Of a stretch of 64,000 nucleotides of DNA, positions 52,302 through 61,542 are shown in pieces (the first letter of the stretch is position 1; each line of letters begins with the position of its first letter). Source of the DNA: JAEZPW01 sp035629075 (GTDB lineage: Bacteria; Acidobacteriota; Terriglobia; Terriglobales; Acidobacteriaceae); the NCBI GenBank assembly GCA_035629075.1, contig DASPIK010000050.1, positions 74,614-138,613 of the forward strand. The letters run 5' to 3'. The notes beneath the pieces are model-generated. The model saw nothing but the letters and a program-made list of their open reading frames with translations, ran no database searches and was not told the DNA's origin. Made by a program: the position numbers and the translations under genes.

Positions 52302-55156
52302 TAAGCTGTTTCCGCGCTCCCTTGCAGGGCCTCGATTTGCTTAAGCGCGGGGCTGCATCGTTCGCACACTGTCGGATAGTTAATGTCCTCGCCGACGTGT
52401 TTCGAGTAATTCCAGCAGCGTTCGCACTTCTCGCCAGAAGCCCTGCTCACTTGTACGCGAATTCCGGTACTTTCGTTTCCAGAATTCTCGGCCGCGGCAG
52501 CCGCGAGTTCCACACCCGATACGATGAACAACGCTCGCAGTTCGCTCTCGTTTCTTTTGAGCACGGAATAGAGCGGCTCACTTGCAGTGATGCTGATCGC
52601 AGCTTCGAGCCCAGAACCGATGACCTTGCCCTGTCGAGCCTCCTCCAAAGCCTTCAGCACGTCTGGACGAACCGTAAGCAGCGCTTGCCAGTCGGCTTTC
52701 GTCTCGGCTGCAAGGTCGCCGGCGAGGTTGGCAGGATCAGGGAATTGAGCAAGGTGAACACTAACCTCGCGGCTTTGAACGTGCGGCAGGTAACGCCAGA
52801 CCTCGTCCGCCGTAAAGCTCATCATTGGTGCGAGCAGTCGCACAAGAGCTTCGCCGATTTTCCAGATGGCGGTCTGAGCAGACCTGCGCGCCGCGTCATT
52901 CGGGGCAAAGGTGTAAAGGCGATCTTTCAGCACGTCGAAGTAGATCGCGCTGAGGTCGACAACGCAGAACTGAATCATGCGCTGATAGATCTTGTGGAAT
53001 TCGATAGTTTCATACCAGCCCAGGACCTCTTTTGCCATCTCTGCCGTCTGGACGAGCATGTACTGATCGAGCGGCGACATCTCTTCGAAAGGCACTGCAT
53101 CGGCTGCTGGATCGAAACCGTGGAGGTTCCCGAGAATGTAACGGAAAGTGTTGCGGATCTTCCGGTAGTTCTCGGCGACGCGCTGCATGAGTTCTTCTGA
53201 AGCTCGGACATCCTCACGAAAATCAACGGAGGCCACCCAGAGGCGCACGATTTCTGCACCTAAACGGTTGGCGATGTCAACGGGATCCACGACGTTTCCA
53301 AGCGACTTGGACATGGCGCGACCGTTGGGATCCAACGTCCAGCCATTCGTTGCGACGCCGCGATACGGGGATGATCCCTTCACGCCTACCGCGCATAGCA
53401 GGGAAGAGTGGAACCAGCCGCGGTACTGATCGCCGCCCTCGAGGTAGAGGTCAGCAGGCCAGGGCAGGTTGGGCTCTTGTCCCAGCACTGCTGCCTGGCT
53501 TGAACCGGACTCGAACCACACGTCGATGATGTCCATTTCCTTGCGGAAATCGGACTTGCCGCACTTCGGGCATTTCGTACCGCCGATGATCTCGGAAGCC
53601 TCGCGTGCGTACCAGGAGTCGGCGCCTTCGCGCCGGAACATCTCGACTACCTTGCGGTTGATCTCAGGCGATTTCAGCACCTCATTGCAGTGCTCGCAGA
53701 AGAAAACAGCAATGGGAACGCCCCAGATGCGCTGGCGTGATATACACCAGTCCGGACGCGTGGCGATCATGTTGGCGATGCGTTCCTCGCCCCAACTCGG
53801 GTCCCATTTGACCTTTTTGATCTCGTCAAGGGCACGGGAACGAAGCGTGGCTTCCGGTGCGGTCGCGTTGGCGGCGAGTTTGCCTTCCATGCTGATGAAC
53901 CACTGCTCGGTTGCGCGGAAAATCACCGGGTTGTGGCAACGCCAGCAGTGGGGGTAGGAGTGTTCGATCTTTTCGTAACCAAGGAGAACGCCCCGCGTCT
54001 TCAGCAGTTCGACAATGTTCGGATTGGCCTTGAAAACTGTCTGGCCGTCGTACTCCGGCAGACCCTGGCGAAGGTGGCCACCCGCGTCAACCTTACATTC
54101 CTGCGAAATGCCGTAGCGCACGCCCGTGTAAAAGTCGTCTGCGCCATGCGCCGGCGCGGTGTGAACGGCTCCTGTGCCCTGATCCATGGTCACGTAGTCG
54201 GCCAGAACACCGAGAATCTGGCGATCGAGGAACGGATGGGCAAACGTGGCGTACTCCAGTTTGCTGCCCCGAAAACGCGCGACAACCTGTCCGGTGATGC
54301 CGGTTTTCTCGCCGGTCTGTGCGGCGAGCTTTTCCGCCACGATATAAAACTCACCGTCGGATGCATTTTCGAGCGCGATATATTGCTCATCAGGATGGAA
54401 CGCGACGGCCATAGATGCGGGGAGCGTCCATGGGGTCGTGGTCCAGATGATCGTGGAGACCGTCTTGCCAGCCAGGGCGGCATCAAGTTTTTCCGGCTCA
54501 CTCGTGAGGCGATACTTGACCCAGATACTCGGACTGGTATGCATCTCGTACTCGACCTCAGCTTCGGCGAGTGCTGTACGGTCGTGGATGCACCAGTAAA
54601 CGGGTTTCAGACCCTTGTAGACCATGCCTTGCTCGAAAAAGCCATAAAACTGCTCCAGCACGACAGACTCGTACTGGTGCGTCATGGTGAGGTACGGATC
54701 CTCAAAGCGGCCGAAAACACCGATGCGCTGGAACTGTTTGCTTTGCAGGTCTACATACTTTTCGGCGTATTTCCGGCATTCCTGGCGAACCTGAAGAGGC
54801 GCCATTTCAAGCTTCTTGCGGCCCAAAGCGTCGTCAACTTTGATTTCGATTGGCAGGCCATGGCAGTCCCAGCCCGGGACATACGGAGCATCAAATCCAG
54901 CCATAGTTTTTGACTTAACGACGAAGTCCTTTAGGCACTTATTCAAAGCGTGCCCGAGATGGATCGGACCGTTGGCGTAGGGGGGGCCGTCGTGCAGCAC
55001 GTAGTTGGGCGCACCCTGCCTGGCCTCGCGGATCTGGTCATAAATCCGGATTTCCGCCCAGCGCGCCAGGGTCTTCGGCTCGTTCTGGGGCAGGTTGGCC
55101 TTCATGGGGAAGTCAGTCTTGGGCAGGTTGAGCGTGTCTTTCAGCGTAAGCGGCAC
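52301..55156 (-). CDS. ileS: Isoleucyl-tRNA synthetase
   Basis: Charges tRNA-Ile. Class I signatures are HLGH (66-69) and MSKSL near residue 614. The editing domain and WISMEGK-like blocks are present. The C-terminal zinc finger has CERCWNYSKHVGEDINYPTVCERC with four cysteines. At 951 residues it is full length. It is followed by lspA in the usual ileS-lspA order. Confidence 0.97.
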   Translation of the reverse strand: MPLTLKDTLNLPKTDFPMKANLPQNEPKTLARWAEIRIYDQIREARQGAPNYVLHDGPPYANGPIHLGHALNKCLKDFVVKSKTMAGFDAPYVPGWDCHGLPIEIKVDDALGRKKLEMAPLQVRQECRKYAEKYVDLQSKQFQRIGVFGRFEDPYLTMTHQYESVVLEQFYGFFEQGMVYKGLKPVYWCIHDRTALAEAEVEYEMHTSPSIWVKYRLTSEPEKLDAALAGKTVSTIIWTTTPWTLPASMAVAFHPDEQYIALENASDGEFYIVAEKLAAQTGEKTGITGQVVARFRGSKLEYATFAHPFLDRQILGVLADYVTMDQGTGAVHTAPAHGADDFYTGVRYGISQECKVDAGGHLRQGLPEYDGQTVFKANPNIVELLKTRGVLLGYEKIEHSYPHCWRCHNPVIFRATEQWFISMEGKLAANATAPEATLRSRALDEIKKVKWDPSWGEERIANMIATRPDWCISRQRIWGVPIAVFFCEHCNEVLKSPEINRKVVEMFRREGADSWYAREASEIIGGTKCPKCGKSDFRKEMDIIDVWFESGSSQAAVLGQEPNLPWPADLYLEGGDQYRGWFHSSLLCAVGVKGSSPYRGVATNGWTLDPNGRAMSKSLGNVVDPVDIANRLGAEIVRLWVASVDFREDVRASEELMQRVAENYRKIRNTFRYILGNLHGFDPAADAVPFEEMSPLDQYMLVQTAEMAKEVLGWYETIEFHKIYQRMIQFCVVDLSAIYFDVLKDRLYTFAPNDAARRSAQTAIWKIGEALVRLLAPMMSFTADEVWRYLPHVQSREVSVHLAQFPDPANLAGDLAAETKADWQALLTVRPDVLKALEEARQGKVIGSGLEAAISITASEPLYSVLKRNESELRALFIVSGVELAAAAAENSGNESTGIRVQVSRASGEKCERCWNYSKHVGEDINYPTVCERCSPALKQIEALQGSAETA

Positions 55157-55564
55157 CCTAAATATTTCTCCAGACTAGGAAATATCTACATTGTAATTTG
55201 ACCGTTAACGTCCGTCTATCCAGCCGTGCTGCAAGACTTTAAGTGAGTGCGCTTTCCACGCAGCACTGGCAAAGAGTGGCGCGCACCTCGTCCCGAGAGC
55301 AAGCGATATCTCGGAGTGGGTGAGGGAAGCGCGGGAGGGCCGCATGAAATCGGAGCTGGAAAGGGAATCTCCGCATCAAATCTGTGTACGGAAGAGCCCA
55401 AGAGTGGTGAAAACAACCGCATCGGGGGTTCACTTTCCGCGTGCATTTACGCCGATGCTCCGCGTTGTACGCACTCGAATGCAACTTGGCACCTGATGTG
55501 CTCATCTTTGCTCGGTAGTGACTCCGCAGTCGGAGCTTGAGAAGGGGCCGAACCGGCAAAAAGT
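55157..55564. other. 408-bp gap before the TonB-like gene
   Basis: I see no convincing gene. Open frames on both strands lack a ribosome-binding site and family signals. The first part, near 55165-55200, is AT-rich and could hold the divergent promoter for ileS. I see no clear palindrome or repeat. Confidence 0.5.
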
Positions 55565-56590
55565 ATGGAAAACAAGGTTTTGACACCGCGTCCCGATGTA
55601 AAGGACGACTCGTTCCCCGAGCCCGAACTGGATCTCCTATCGGTACAGAAGACGACCGAGAAATCCACTTGGGGCTCCCTGGTGGAGAACTTTAGAGACA
55701 CCTTTTTCCCCAAAAAACTCCCGCCGCTCGTACTTACGTCGAAGCCGGTCAAAGTCAAGAACATTTGGGGCGACTACAACTACAAGAAAAAGGGTGCGAC
55801 AGGATCCCTAATCTTCCACGTGGTGATGATTGGGGCTGTGGCGTGGCTGTCCTATGCCGGCTATAAGACGGTCAGGAACGAACAGCCGAAACAGACTGTA
55901 ACGCTTCTGACACCGGACACCGATCTGTATATGCCGATCACCCAGAAGCCCAATGACACGCTTGCGGGCGGCGGCGGTGGCGGCGATCGCGACAAGTTGG
56001 AAGCTCCGAAGGGAAAACTACCGAAGTTCGAGATGCAGCCCATTGCACCGCCAGCGATGGTGATTCGAAATGAGAACCCTAAGTTGCCGGTGGAACCCTC
56101 GGTAGCTATGCCTCCGGAGGTGAAGTTGCCGGTTTCGGCCAGTCTGCCGAATCTTGGCGACCCGCTTTCGCGTATTCCGTCCGGACCTCCCTCTAACGGC
56201 ACAGGAGCCGGCGGTGGTATCGGCTCTGGTGTCGGCGGCGGCGTGGGCGCGGGCGAGGGGCCTGGAGTTGGGCCAGGTAGGGGAGGTGGCTACGGCGGCG
56301 GCGTTTTCCGAGTTGGCGGCGGCGTGTCCGCTCCCAAAGCGCTAGCAACGCCCGATCCGGAGTATTCGGAAGAGGCACGCAAAGCTAAGTACCAGGGAAC
56401 AGTCATTCTTTGGCTCATCGTGGACCAGAACGGGTCGCCACGTGACGTGAAGATCGCACGCAGCCTTGGAATGGGGCTGGACCAAAAGGCCATCGAGGCC
56501 GTTAAACAGTGGAAGTTTGAGCCTGCGCTGAAGGACGGACGCCCCGTCGCCGTGCAGATTAACGTTGAGGTCAACTTCCGGCTGTACTAG
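55565..56590 (+). CDS. TonB-family energy-transducing protein
   Basis: A 341-residue TonB-like protein. A cytosolic N terminus (1-80) precedes a membrane segment (about 85-103: LIFHVVMIGAVAWLSYAG). A periplasmic linker runs from 105 to 255 and becomes very Gly-rich from about 205. The C-terminal TonB_C domain has ATPDPEYSEEARKAKYQGTVIL, GMGLDQKAIEAVKQWKFEPA and VQINVEVNF. It should pass proton-motive energy to outer-membrane receptors; no exbB/exbD are adjacent. Confidence 0.9.
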   Translation: MENKVLTPRPDVKDDSFPEPELDLLSVQKTTEKSTWGSLVENFRDTFFPKKLPPLVLTSKPVKVKNIWGDYNYKKKGATGSLIFHVVMIGAVAWLSYAGYKTVRNEQPKQTVTLLTPDTDLYMPITQKPNDTLAGGGGGGDRDKLEAPKGKLPKFEMQPIAPPAMVIRNENPKLPVEPSVAMPPEVKLPVSASLPNLGDPLSRIPSGPPSNGTGAGGGIGSGVGGGVGAGEGPGVGPGRGGGYGGGVFRVGGGVSAPKALATPDPEYSEEARKAKYQGTVILWLIVDQNGSPRDVKIARSLGMGLDQKAIEAVKQWKFEPALKDGRPVAVQINVEVNFRLY

Positions 56591-56642
56591 AGAGTTTTTA
56601 GTTCGGAGCGCGACAACCAACGACGTTCCGGTGAACTAAGGC

Positions 56643-56676
56643 AAAGGGCAAGGCTAACCGGCCTTGCCCTTTTTGT
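56643..56676 (+). terminator. Terminator after the TonB-like gene
   Basis: AAAGGGCAAGG (56643-56653) pairs perfectly with CCTTGCCCTTT (56662-56672), with TTTTTG after it. A textbook Rho-independent terminator. Confidence 0.9.
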
Positions 56677-56702
56677 TGCCGTGTGAGGGCCGATCCTGAT
56701 TG

Positions 56703-57782
56703 TTACCAGATGCCCTTGTCGTCTCCGGTTACCCTGAACGCGACAGCGGCGACAGAGGCAAGCGGGGGGAGAAGCGTTAAGCGAAAAGTTGCTGGAACGT
56801 CGCCGCGCATGGCTGTTGCCGCAACCTGCTTTGTATAGAGCCCAGCCCCGTCGGGCATAATCGGCACACGAAGGAAGCGCCGTTGCACGTAGAGCTTTTC
56901 ACCGCCGAAACGCGCGGATCGCATCACGTCTGCTGGCAGATTGAGACCGATTCCGCGGTAACGAGCAAGGTAGTCAGATACGATTTTCAGACAGGTGGCA
57001 ACACCCGGCCAAATTCCGCCCAGATCAGAAGTAGTTCGCAGCTCCCTGAAGTTCAAAGCTCCGGACTCGACTAGGCCTCCGCTGTTCACGATGTCGCACA
57101 CACGAAAGTAGAAGTGGCGGTACATGCGCTGAAGTGTGGCGACGACGATTCGCTCTTCGGGCGCGGGCACGAGGAAGGTGTGGTTTTCGATCTGTTGCGC
57201 CATACGGCGGGAGATAAAGCGTCTCGCAAGTGCAATGTGTTCGCCGGTTTGGCCAAGCCGCTCCGAGTGCACTTCAACGGACTCGCGAAGGCCCGGGATT
57301 GCGAAGTTCCACTTGTGAGCCAGGCGGTCTCCCCAACTGCGTGGCTCGATTGTCGCACCTAATTTCTCGGTGAACACGCGCACAACGTCGTGCTCCGGTG
57401 CGGTCGTATATAAGTCAAGATCGTTACCGAGATCCGGCCAGTGGTCGAGCGACTTCATCACCACGACGGGGCAGCCCGCGGTTTCAAGCTCTCGACAGAC
57501 ATTCTCAAGACACTGAAGGGCATTGTCGATGCGCCCGCGCTCAGCTTGCAGAGCGGTGGCGATTCGTTGCTGGAGCAGCGAGTCGGACTGAACTGCTGGG
57601 GCGAGCGCTCGAAACGCACGCACTACGACGTGATGGGAGTCAGCAAGCGAAACGAAGTCGTTCCACTCGCGATCCTCCAGAGATCCGATCAGGTGCGCGG
57701 CCGTGTCTGCCCGTTCGGGCGTGATTGTAAGAATGGAAAGCGCTTGTACCAGTTCTTTTTCGCGGGCAATTGCGGTAGCCAA
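56703..57782 (-). CDS. Nucleotidyltransferase-fold family protein
   Basis: A 359-residue protein of the uncharacterised nucleotidyltransferase (NTP_transf_5) type. The active-site region is VVVMKSLDHWPDLGNDLDLY, with K110 and the acidic pair D121/D123 in the usual place. A helical C-terminal part ends with a basic stretch and a final hydrophobic segment. Substrate and partner are unknown. It is convergent with the TonB-like gene and divergent from ubiD. Confidence 0.7.
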   Translation of the reverse strand: MATAIAREKELVQALSILTITPERADTAAHLIGSLEDREWNDFVSLADSHHVVVRAFRALAPAVQSDSLLQQRIATALQAERGRIDNALQCLENVCRELETAGCPVVVMKSLDHWPDLGNDLDLYTTAPEHDVVRVFTEKLGATIEPRSWGDRLAHKWNFAIPGLRESVEVHSERLGQTGEHIALARRFISRRMAQQIENHTFLVPAPEERIVVATLQRMYRHFYFRVCDIVNSGGLVESGALNFRELRTTSDLGGIWPGVATCLKIVSDYLARYRGIGLNLPADVMRSARFGGEKLYVQRRFLRVPIMPDGAGLYTKQVAATAMRGDVPATFRLTLLPPLASVAAVAFRVTGDDKGIW

Positions 57783-57898
57783 GGTTCCCCCGAATCCATC
57801 GAACGACTATTTTGATGAGAGTGGCGCGAGGGGAAGTTGGAAGCAAGCAGGCGGGAGTACGCCAACATTCGCTGGCTAGCGGTTAGTAGCTCTGCGGC

Positions 57899-57904
57899 TA
57901 TAAT
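57899..57904 (+). promoter_or_regulatory. -10 box of the ubiD-family gene
   Basis: A consensus TATAAT lies 33 bp before the TTG start. No convincing -35 box is seen at the usual spacing. Confidence 0.35.
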
Positions 57905-57936
57905 CGACAGTCCGAAACTGCTGCTCAGGAGCGACA

Positions 57937-59499
57937 TTGGCCTACTACGACTTGCGCGAATGGATTGCGGCGCTAGACCGCGCCGGAGAACTGAAGCGTG
58001 TGACTGCCGAGGTTGACCCGATCCTCGAAATCACGGACATCGCCGACCGTGCTTCGAAGCTGCGGAATTCGCGGTGGGGAGCAGGAGGACCAGCCCTGCT
58101 GTTCGAGAATGTCAAAGGGTATTCCGGCTCTCAAGTGCTCATCAACCAATTCGGCTCGACGCGACGCATGAACATGGCTCTCGGGATTGAGTCACTGGAC
58201 GAGGTCGCCGACCGTCTGCGTCATTTCCTGGACGTCAAGTCGCCGGAGGGTTTCCTCGAAAAACTCAAGATGCTGCCGATGCTGGCCGATATGGGGAAGT
58301 TCTTTCCGAGAAGGGTACAGACCGGCCCCTGCAAGGACGTGATCAAGCACGAGAATTTCTCGTTATTTGACTTTCCTATTCTGCAATGCTGGCCGAAGGA
58401 TGGCGGACGGTTCATCACCCTGCCCTGCGTGATTACAAGGGATCCGAAAACCGGCAAGCGCAACGTCGGCATGTATCGCATGCAGGTGTATGACGAGCGC
58501 ACGACCGGTATGCACTGGCAGAGGCAAAAGGTTGCAGCCGAACACTACCGCGAACGCTTGCGAGCGCATGCAGTTGGAGCGGTCGGCGACCGTTCCGCCG
58601 CAGTTGACGTGATGGCGCGGTCTTCGGGTTCGGCGAGGCTGGCGGATGGGCCGCGTCCGGAAGGCAGGATGGACGTTGCCGTTGCGATCGGTACGGACCC
58701 GGCGCTGACGTTTGCTGCAATTGTCCCCGCACCGCCGGATGTCGAAGAGTTCATGATCGCAGGATTCCTGCGCAACAAGCCTGTCGAAGTAGTGAAATGC
58801 GAGACCGTGGATCTGGACGTTCCAGCTAATGCCGAAATCGTCCTGGAAGGATACGTGAACCTGGAGGAACTCCGGACGGAAGGGCCTTTCGGCGATCACA
58901 CCGGCTATTACTCCCTGGAAGATGAGTACCCGGTCTTTCATGTAACGTGCGTCACGCATCGGAAGAACCCGATCTATTCAACCACGATCGTGGGCAAGCC
59001 GCCGATGGAAGATGCCTGGATGGGCAAGGCCGTCGAGAGGATATTCCTGCCGCTAATGAAGCTCACACTGCCTGAAATCGTGGACGTGAATTTGCCGGTC
59101 GAGGGCGTGTTCCACAACCTGATGATTGTCTCCATCAGAAAGTCGTACCCGGGCCATGCGCGAAAGGTGATGAACGGGATCTGGGCCATGGGGCAGGCCA
59201 TGTCCACCAAATGCATCATTGTGGTTGATGAAGATACAAATGTGCAGGACACGGGCGAGGTCGTATGGAAAGTCTTGAATAACATCGATCCCGAGCGGGA
59301 CATTCAGTTCACTCTGGGTCCGGTGGACTCGCTCGACCACTCGTCGAGGCTGCCGGATTTCGGCTCCAAGATGGGCATTGACGGGACTAGAAAATGGCCG
59401 AGCGAAGGATTTACGAGGCCCTGGCCGGATGAAGTGAAAATGAGCGAGGCAGTAGTGGCCCGCATGGATCGACTGTGGCGGGAACTTGGGTTCGACTGA
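57937..59499 (+). CDS. UbiD-family prenyl-FMN-dependent decarboxylase
   Basis: A 520-residue (de)carboxylase of the UbiD family, using prenylated FMN. The E-R-E catalytic region is seen around LEELRTEGPFGDHTGYYS. The cofactor-binding CVITRDPKTGKRNVGMYRMQV block and FTLGPVDSLDHSSR near the end are present. A 40-residue Arg/Ala/Gly-rich insertion (about 205-245) lies between MHWQRQK and MDVAVAIGTDPAL. TTG 57937 is the start, with AGGAG before it. No ubiX is nearby. The substrate may be a polyprenyl-hydroxybenzoate or another aromatic acid. Confidence 0.9.
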   Translation: MAYYDLREWIAALDRAGELKRVTAEVDPILEITDIADRASKLRNSRWGAGGPALLFENVKGYSGSQVLINQFGSTRRMNMALGIESLDEVADRLRHFLDVKSPEGFLEKLKMLPMLADMGKFFPRRVQTGPCKDVIKHENFSLFDFPILQCWPKDGGRFITLPCVITRDPKTGKRNVGMYRMQVYDERTTGMHWQRQKVAAEHYRERLRAHAVGAVGDRSAAVDVMARSSGSARLADGPRPEGRMDVAVAIGTDPALTFAAIVPAPPDVEEFMIAGFLRNKPVEVVKCETVDLDVPANAEIVLEGYVNLEELRTEGPFGDHTGYYSLEDEYPVFHVTCVTHRKNPIYSTTIVGKPPMEDAWMGKAVERIFLPLMKLTLPEIVDVNLPVEGVFHNLMIVSIRKSYPGHARKVMNGIWAMGQAMSTKCIIVVDEDTNVQDTGEVVWKVLNNIDPERDIQFTLGPVDSLDHSSRLPDFGSKMGIDGTRKWPSEGFTRPWPDEVKMSEAVVARMDRLWRELGFD

Positions 59500-59550
59500 T
59501 GCGGAGGGCAGGATGCTGTGTAACAGGATCAAGGAAAAGAGGGGGCTTTC

Positions 59551-60096
59551 TTGAGAACGCTTGTACTAGTCGCAGCAATCCTTACGGCATGGAGTTTCTC
59601 GCTTGGGCAGGACGAAGAAGACAAGCCTGAGCCGCCGGGTATTTACAGAAATGCAGCATGTGGCTTCCAGGTAACGTATCCCGGTGGTTTTAGCTATCAG
59701 GAACCCTCTGACGTGGAGTGTGGTCTACGTATTTATGAGCCTTGGGAAGATACGCATGTTCAGTATCGGCCTGTGCAAGGAACCTTCGCTCAAATGGCGG
59801 CGCAGAACGGGTTCAGCGCCAAAGGCCAGGGTTGGCGTTTGAGGTCCTCGAATACATCAGACACTCCCGCTGCGTACTATCGAAACAGCGACATCATGGC
59901 TGTCTTCGGCATACGAGGGAAACGGGTAGGAGGCGAGCAAGAAGTAGAGGAGGAGTCGGTCGCGGTGATCTGCGATCGGGTATCTCGATGCTTAGTGATG
60001 ACGGGGTACGTAGCCGACAGAAAAATCCTGCCCTTACTTGTCGGTAGCGTTAAATTCTTCGCTCCGAATAAGGCTGCACGCCGCAGTGATGACTGA
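59551..60096 (+). CDS. Small exported protein, unknown
   Basis: A 181-residue protein with a short signal peptide (RTLVLVAAILTAWSFSLGQ). Its mature part has Cys residues in GIYRNAACGFQVTYPGG, DVECGLRIY and ICDRVSRCLVMTG, which could form two disulfides. No family is recognised. TTG 59551 is the start, preceded by GAGGGGG. It lies between ubiD and nuoI on the same strand and may be part of one transcript. Confidence 0.65.
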   Translation: MRTLVLVAAILTAWSFSLGQDEEDKPEPPGIYRNAACGFQVTYPGGFSYQEPSDVECGLRIYEPWEDTHVQYRPVQGTFAQMAAQNGFSAKGQGWRLRSSNTSDTPAAYYRNSDIMAVFGIRGKRVGGEQEVEEESVAVICDRVSRCLVMTGYVADRKILPLLVGSVKFFAPNKAARRSDD

Positions 60097-60135
60097 AGTC
60101 AGGGCCAGCATTTATACTTGTAATTCGAGATAACC

Positions 60136-60678
60136 ATGGGATTCTTCCAAGGATTAGCTGCCGTAGCCAAAGGCATGTCGGTGACGCTGAGAGAGATCTT
60201 TCAGCCCACCCTTGTCGAACCCTATCCGGATGGCCCTGGGCCGCTGAAGGGAGCGGTATTCCAGGAACGGTTCCGCGGCGTTCACGTACTTCAAAGAGAT
60301 GAGAACGGCTTGGAGAAGTGCGTTGCGTGCTTCCTTTGCGCGGCCGCATGTCCGTCGAACTGCATTTACATTGAGGCCGCTGAGAATACGGAAGAGCACC
60401 GTGTCAGCGGTTCCGAGCGGTACGCAAAGGTCTACAACATCGACTACAACCGCTGCATTTTCTGCGGCTATTGTGTTGAAGCTTGCCCGACCGACGCTAT
60501 CACGCACGGGCACGGCTTCGAGATTGCGACCTTCAATGCGAGCAATCTGGTTTACCGGAAAGAACAGTTGCTCTCTCCGTCGCCCGCCCATATCGGAGCA
60601 AATGCGCAGTTCAGCAACAGCGATATGCCGCGGCTGGGAACAAAGAAGGGTTCAAACCGCGAATTTCCGTCGGTGTAG
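60136..60678 (+). CDS. nuoI: NADH-quinone oxidoreductase subunit I, solitary gene
   Basis: NuoI carries two [4Fe-4S] clusters (N6a/N6b) of complex I. Both motifs are exact: C62-x2-C65-x2-C68-x3-C72 (CVACFLCAAACP) and CIFCGYCVEACP. The N-terminal amphipathic segment is normal, and the last 35 residues are variable. The other nuo genes are not adjacent; the only other one in the window is nuoB at 7.0 kb. A terminator follows. Confidence 0.95.
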   Translation: MGFFQGLAAVAKGMSVTLREIFQPTLVEPYPDGPGPLKGAVFQERFRGVHVLQRDENGLEKCVACFLCAAACPSNCIYIEAAENTEEHRVSGSERYAKVYNIDYNRCIFCGYCVEACPTDAITHGHGFEIATFNASNLVYRKEQLLSPSPAHIGANAQFSNSDMPRLGTKKGSNREFPSV

Positions 60679-60694
60679 AGAATCGTGACTCAAG

Positions 60695-60722
60695 GGCCGG
60701 TCCTCGTGACCGGCCTTTTTCT
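60695..60722 (+). terminator. Terminator after nuoI
   Basis: GGCCGGTC (60695-60702) pairs perfectly with GACCGGCC (60708-60715) around CTCGT, followed by TTTTTCTT. Confidence 0.9.
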
Positions 60723-60851
60723 TGTACTCGTGCATGTTCGACATGGTTAGAGGTGAAGGCCTCTAGTAGCACGAACGAGCGGGTGACCGCTCCACCTATG
60801 GCGATTTTGTAATGGTGTGGGCACGCCAAGTTTTCTGCTACCCTTTAGAAC

Positions 60852-61091
60852 ATGGGAGAATCGGGACGGGAACCGGAGAAAAAGCCACCTCTGGCGCAGA
60901 TAGCACGCTACTCGGAAATCGGCTTTATCATTCCGGGGGCAGTCCTGGCGGGACTAATTCTCGGCAAAATTCTCGATCACTACCTGCATACGACATGGTT
61001 GTATATCGCGGGCACGATCTTCGGTGCGGTCGTTGGTTTTGTGCAGATGATTCTGATGGCTATACGTTCCACGCGGGACGAAGGTAAGTAA
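60852..61091 (+). CDS. AtpZ/AtpI-type small ATP synthase accessory protein
   Basis: A 79-residue protein with two membrane segments (EIGFIIPGAVLAGLILGKIL and LYIAGTIFGAVVGFVQMILM) joined by a short loop, DHYLHTTW. Such AtpZ/AtpQ proteins precede F0 genes and are thought to help c-ring assembly or supply Mg/Ca. The N terminus is hydrophilic. It is followed within a few bases by atpI. Confidence 0.82.
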   Translation: MGESGREPEKKPPLAQIARYSEIGFIIPGAVLAGLILGKILDHYLHTTWLYIAGTIFGAVVGFVQMILMAIRSTRDEGK

Positions 61092-61095
61092 GCCG

Positions 61096-61524
61096 ATGGC
61101 TGCACCCCCCGGCGAAACCGCTCAGTATAGCGCCGATTTTTACGACGGAGTTCTTGGCCGGATCACACGCTCAATCCTTCTTTTAGGCGCAACGCTTCTC
61201 ATTCCCATTCTCATTGTGTCTGTTCCGGCGGGTGCGGGATGGGCTTTCGGCGTGGCCGTCTCGTTTGCAAACTTCCGCTCACTCACCACGGCCGTTGAGG
61301 CCTTAGGCGACCGAATCGTGAACCGCCAGTCCCGCGAGTCGGGCGGTCGAATTGTCGCCAAGTTCTTGCTACGGTACGTTTTATTCGCGCTAGCTGCGTA
61401 TGCTATATTCAAAATGTCTGCGGGAGCTCTGTACGGGGTACTGGCGGGATTGCTGGTTCCCATCGCGGCAATAATGTGTGAAGCGTTCTATGAAGCCTAC
61501 GTCGCGATTCGACGTGGTGTTTAG
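61096..61524 (+). CDS. ATP synthase subunit I-like protein
   Basis: A 142-residue membrane protein with four hydrophobic segments (about 20-45, 46-65, 90-110, 115-135). It has the position and size of AtpI/AtpR, which helps form the c ring. Family recognition is from layout and context rather than motifs. It lies between the AtpZ-like gene and atpB on the same strand. Confidence 0.78.
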   Translation: MAAPPGETAQYSADFYDGVLGRITRSILLLGATLLIPILIVSVPAGAGWAFGVAVSFANFRSLTTAVEALGDRIVNRQSRESGGRIVAKFLLRYVLFALAAYAIFKMSAGALYGVLAGLLVPIAAIMCEAFYEAYVAIRRGV

Positions 61525-61542
61525 TGTGAGAATTCGTAGCTG

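Noticed and set aside
53933..54913. 326-residue open frame opposite ileS
   Set aside because: Shadow of ileS.
55239..55586. 115-residue minus-strand frame in the gap before the TonB-like gene
   Set aside because: No ribosome-binding site, Arg/Cys-rich composition without pattern, and it overlaps the start of the real gene.
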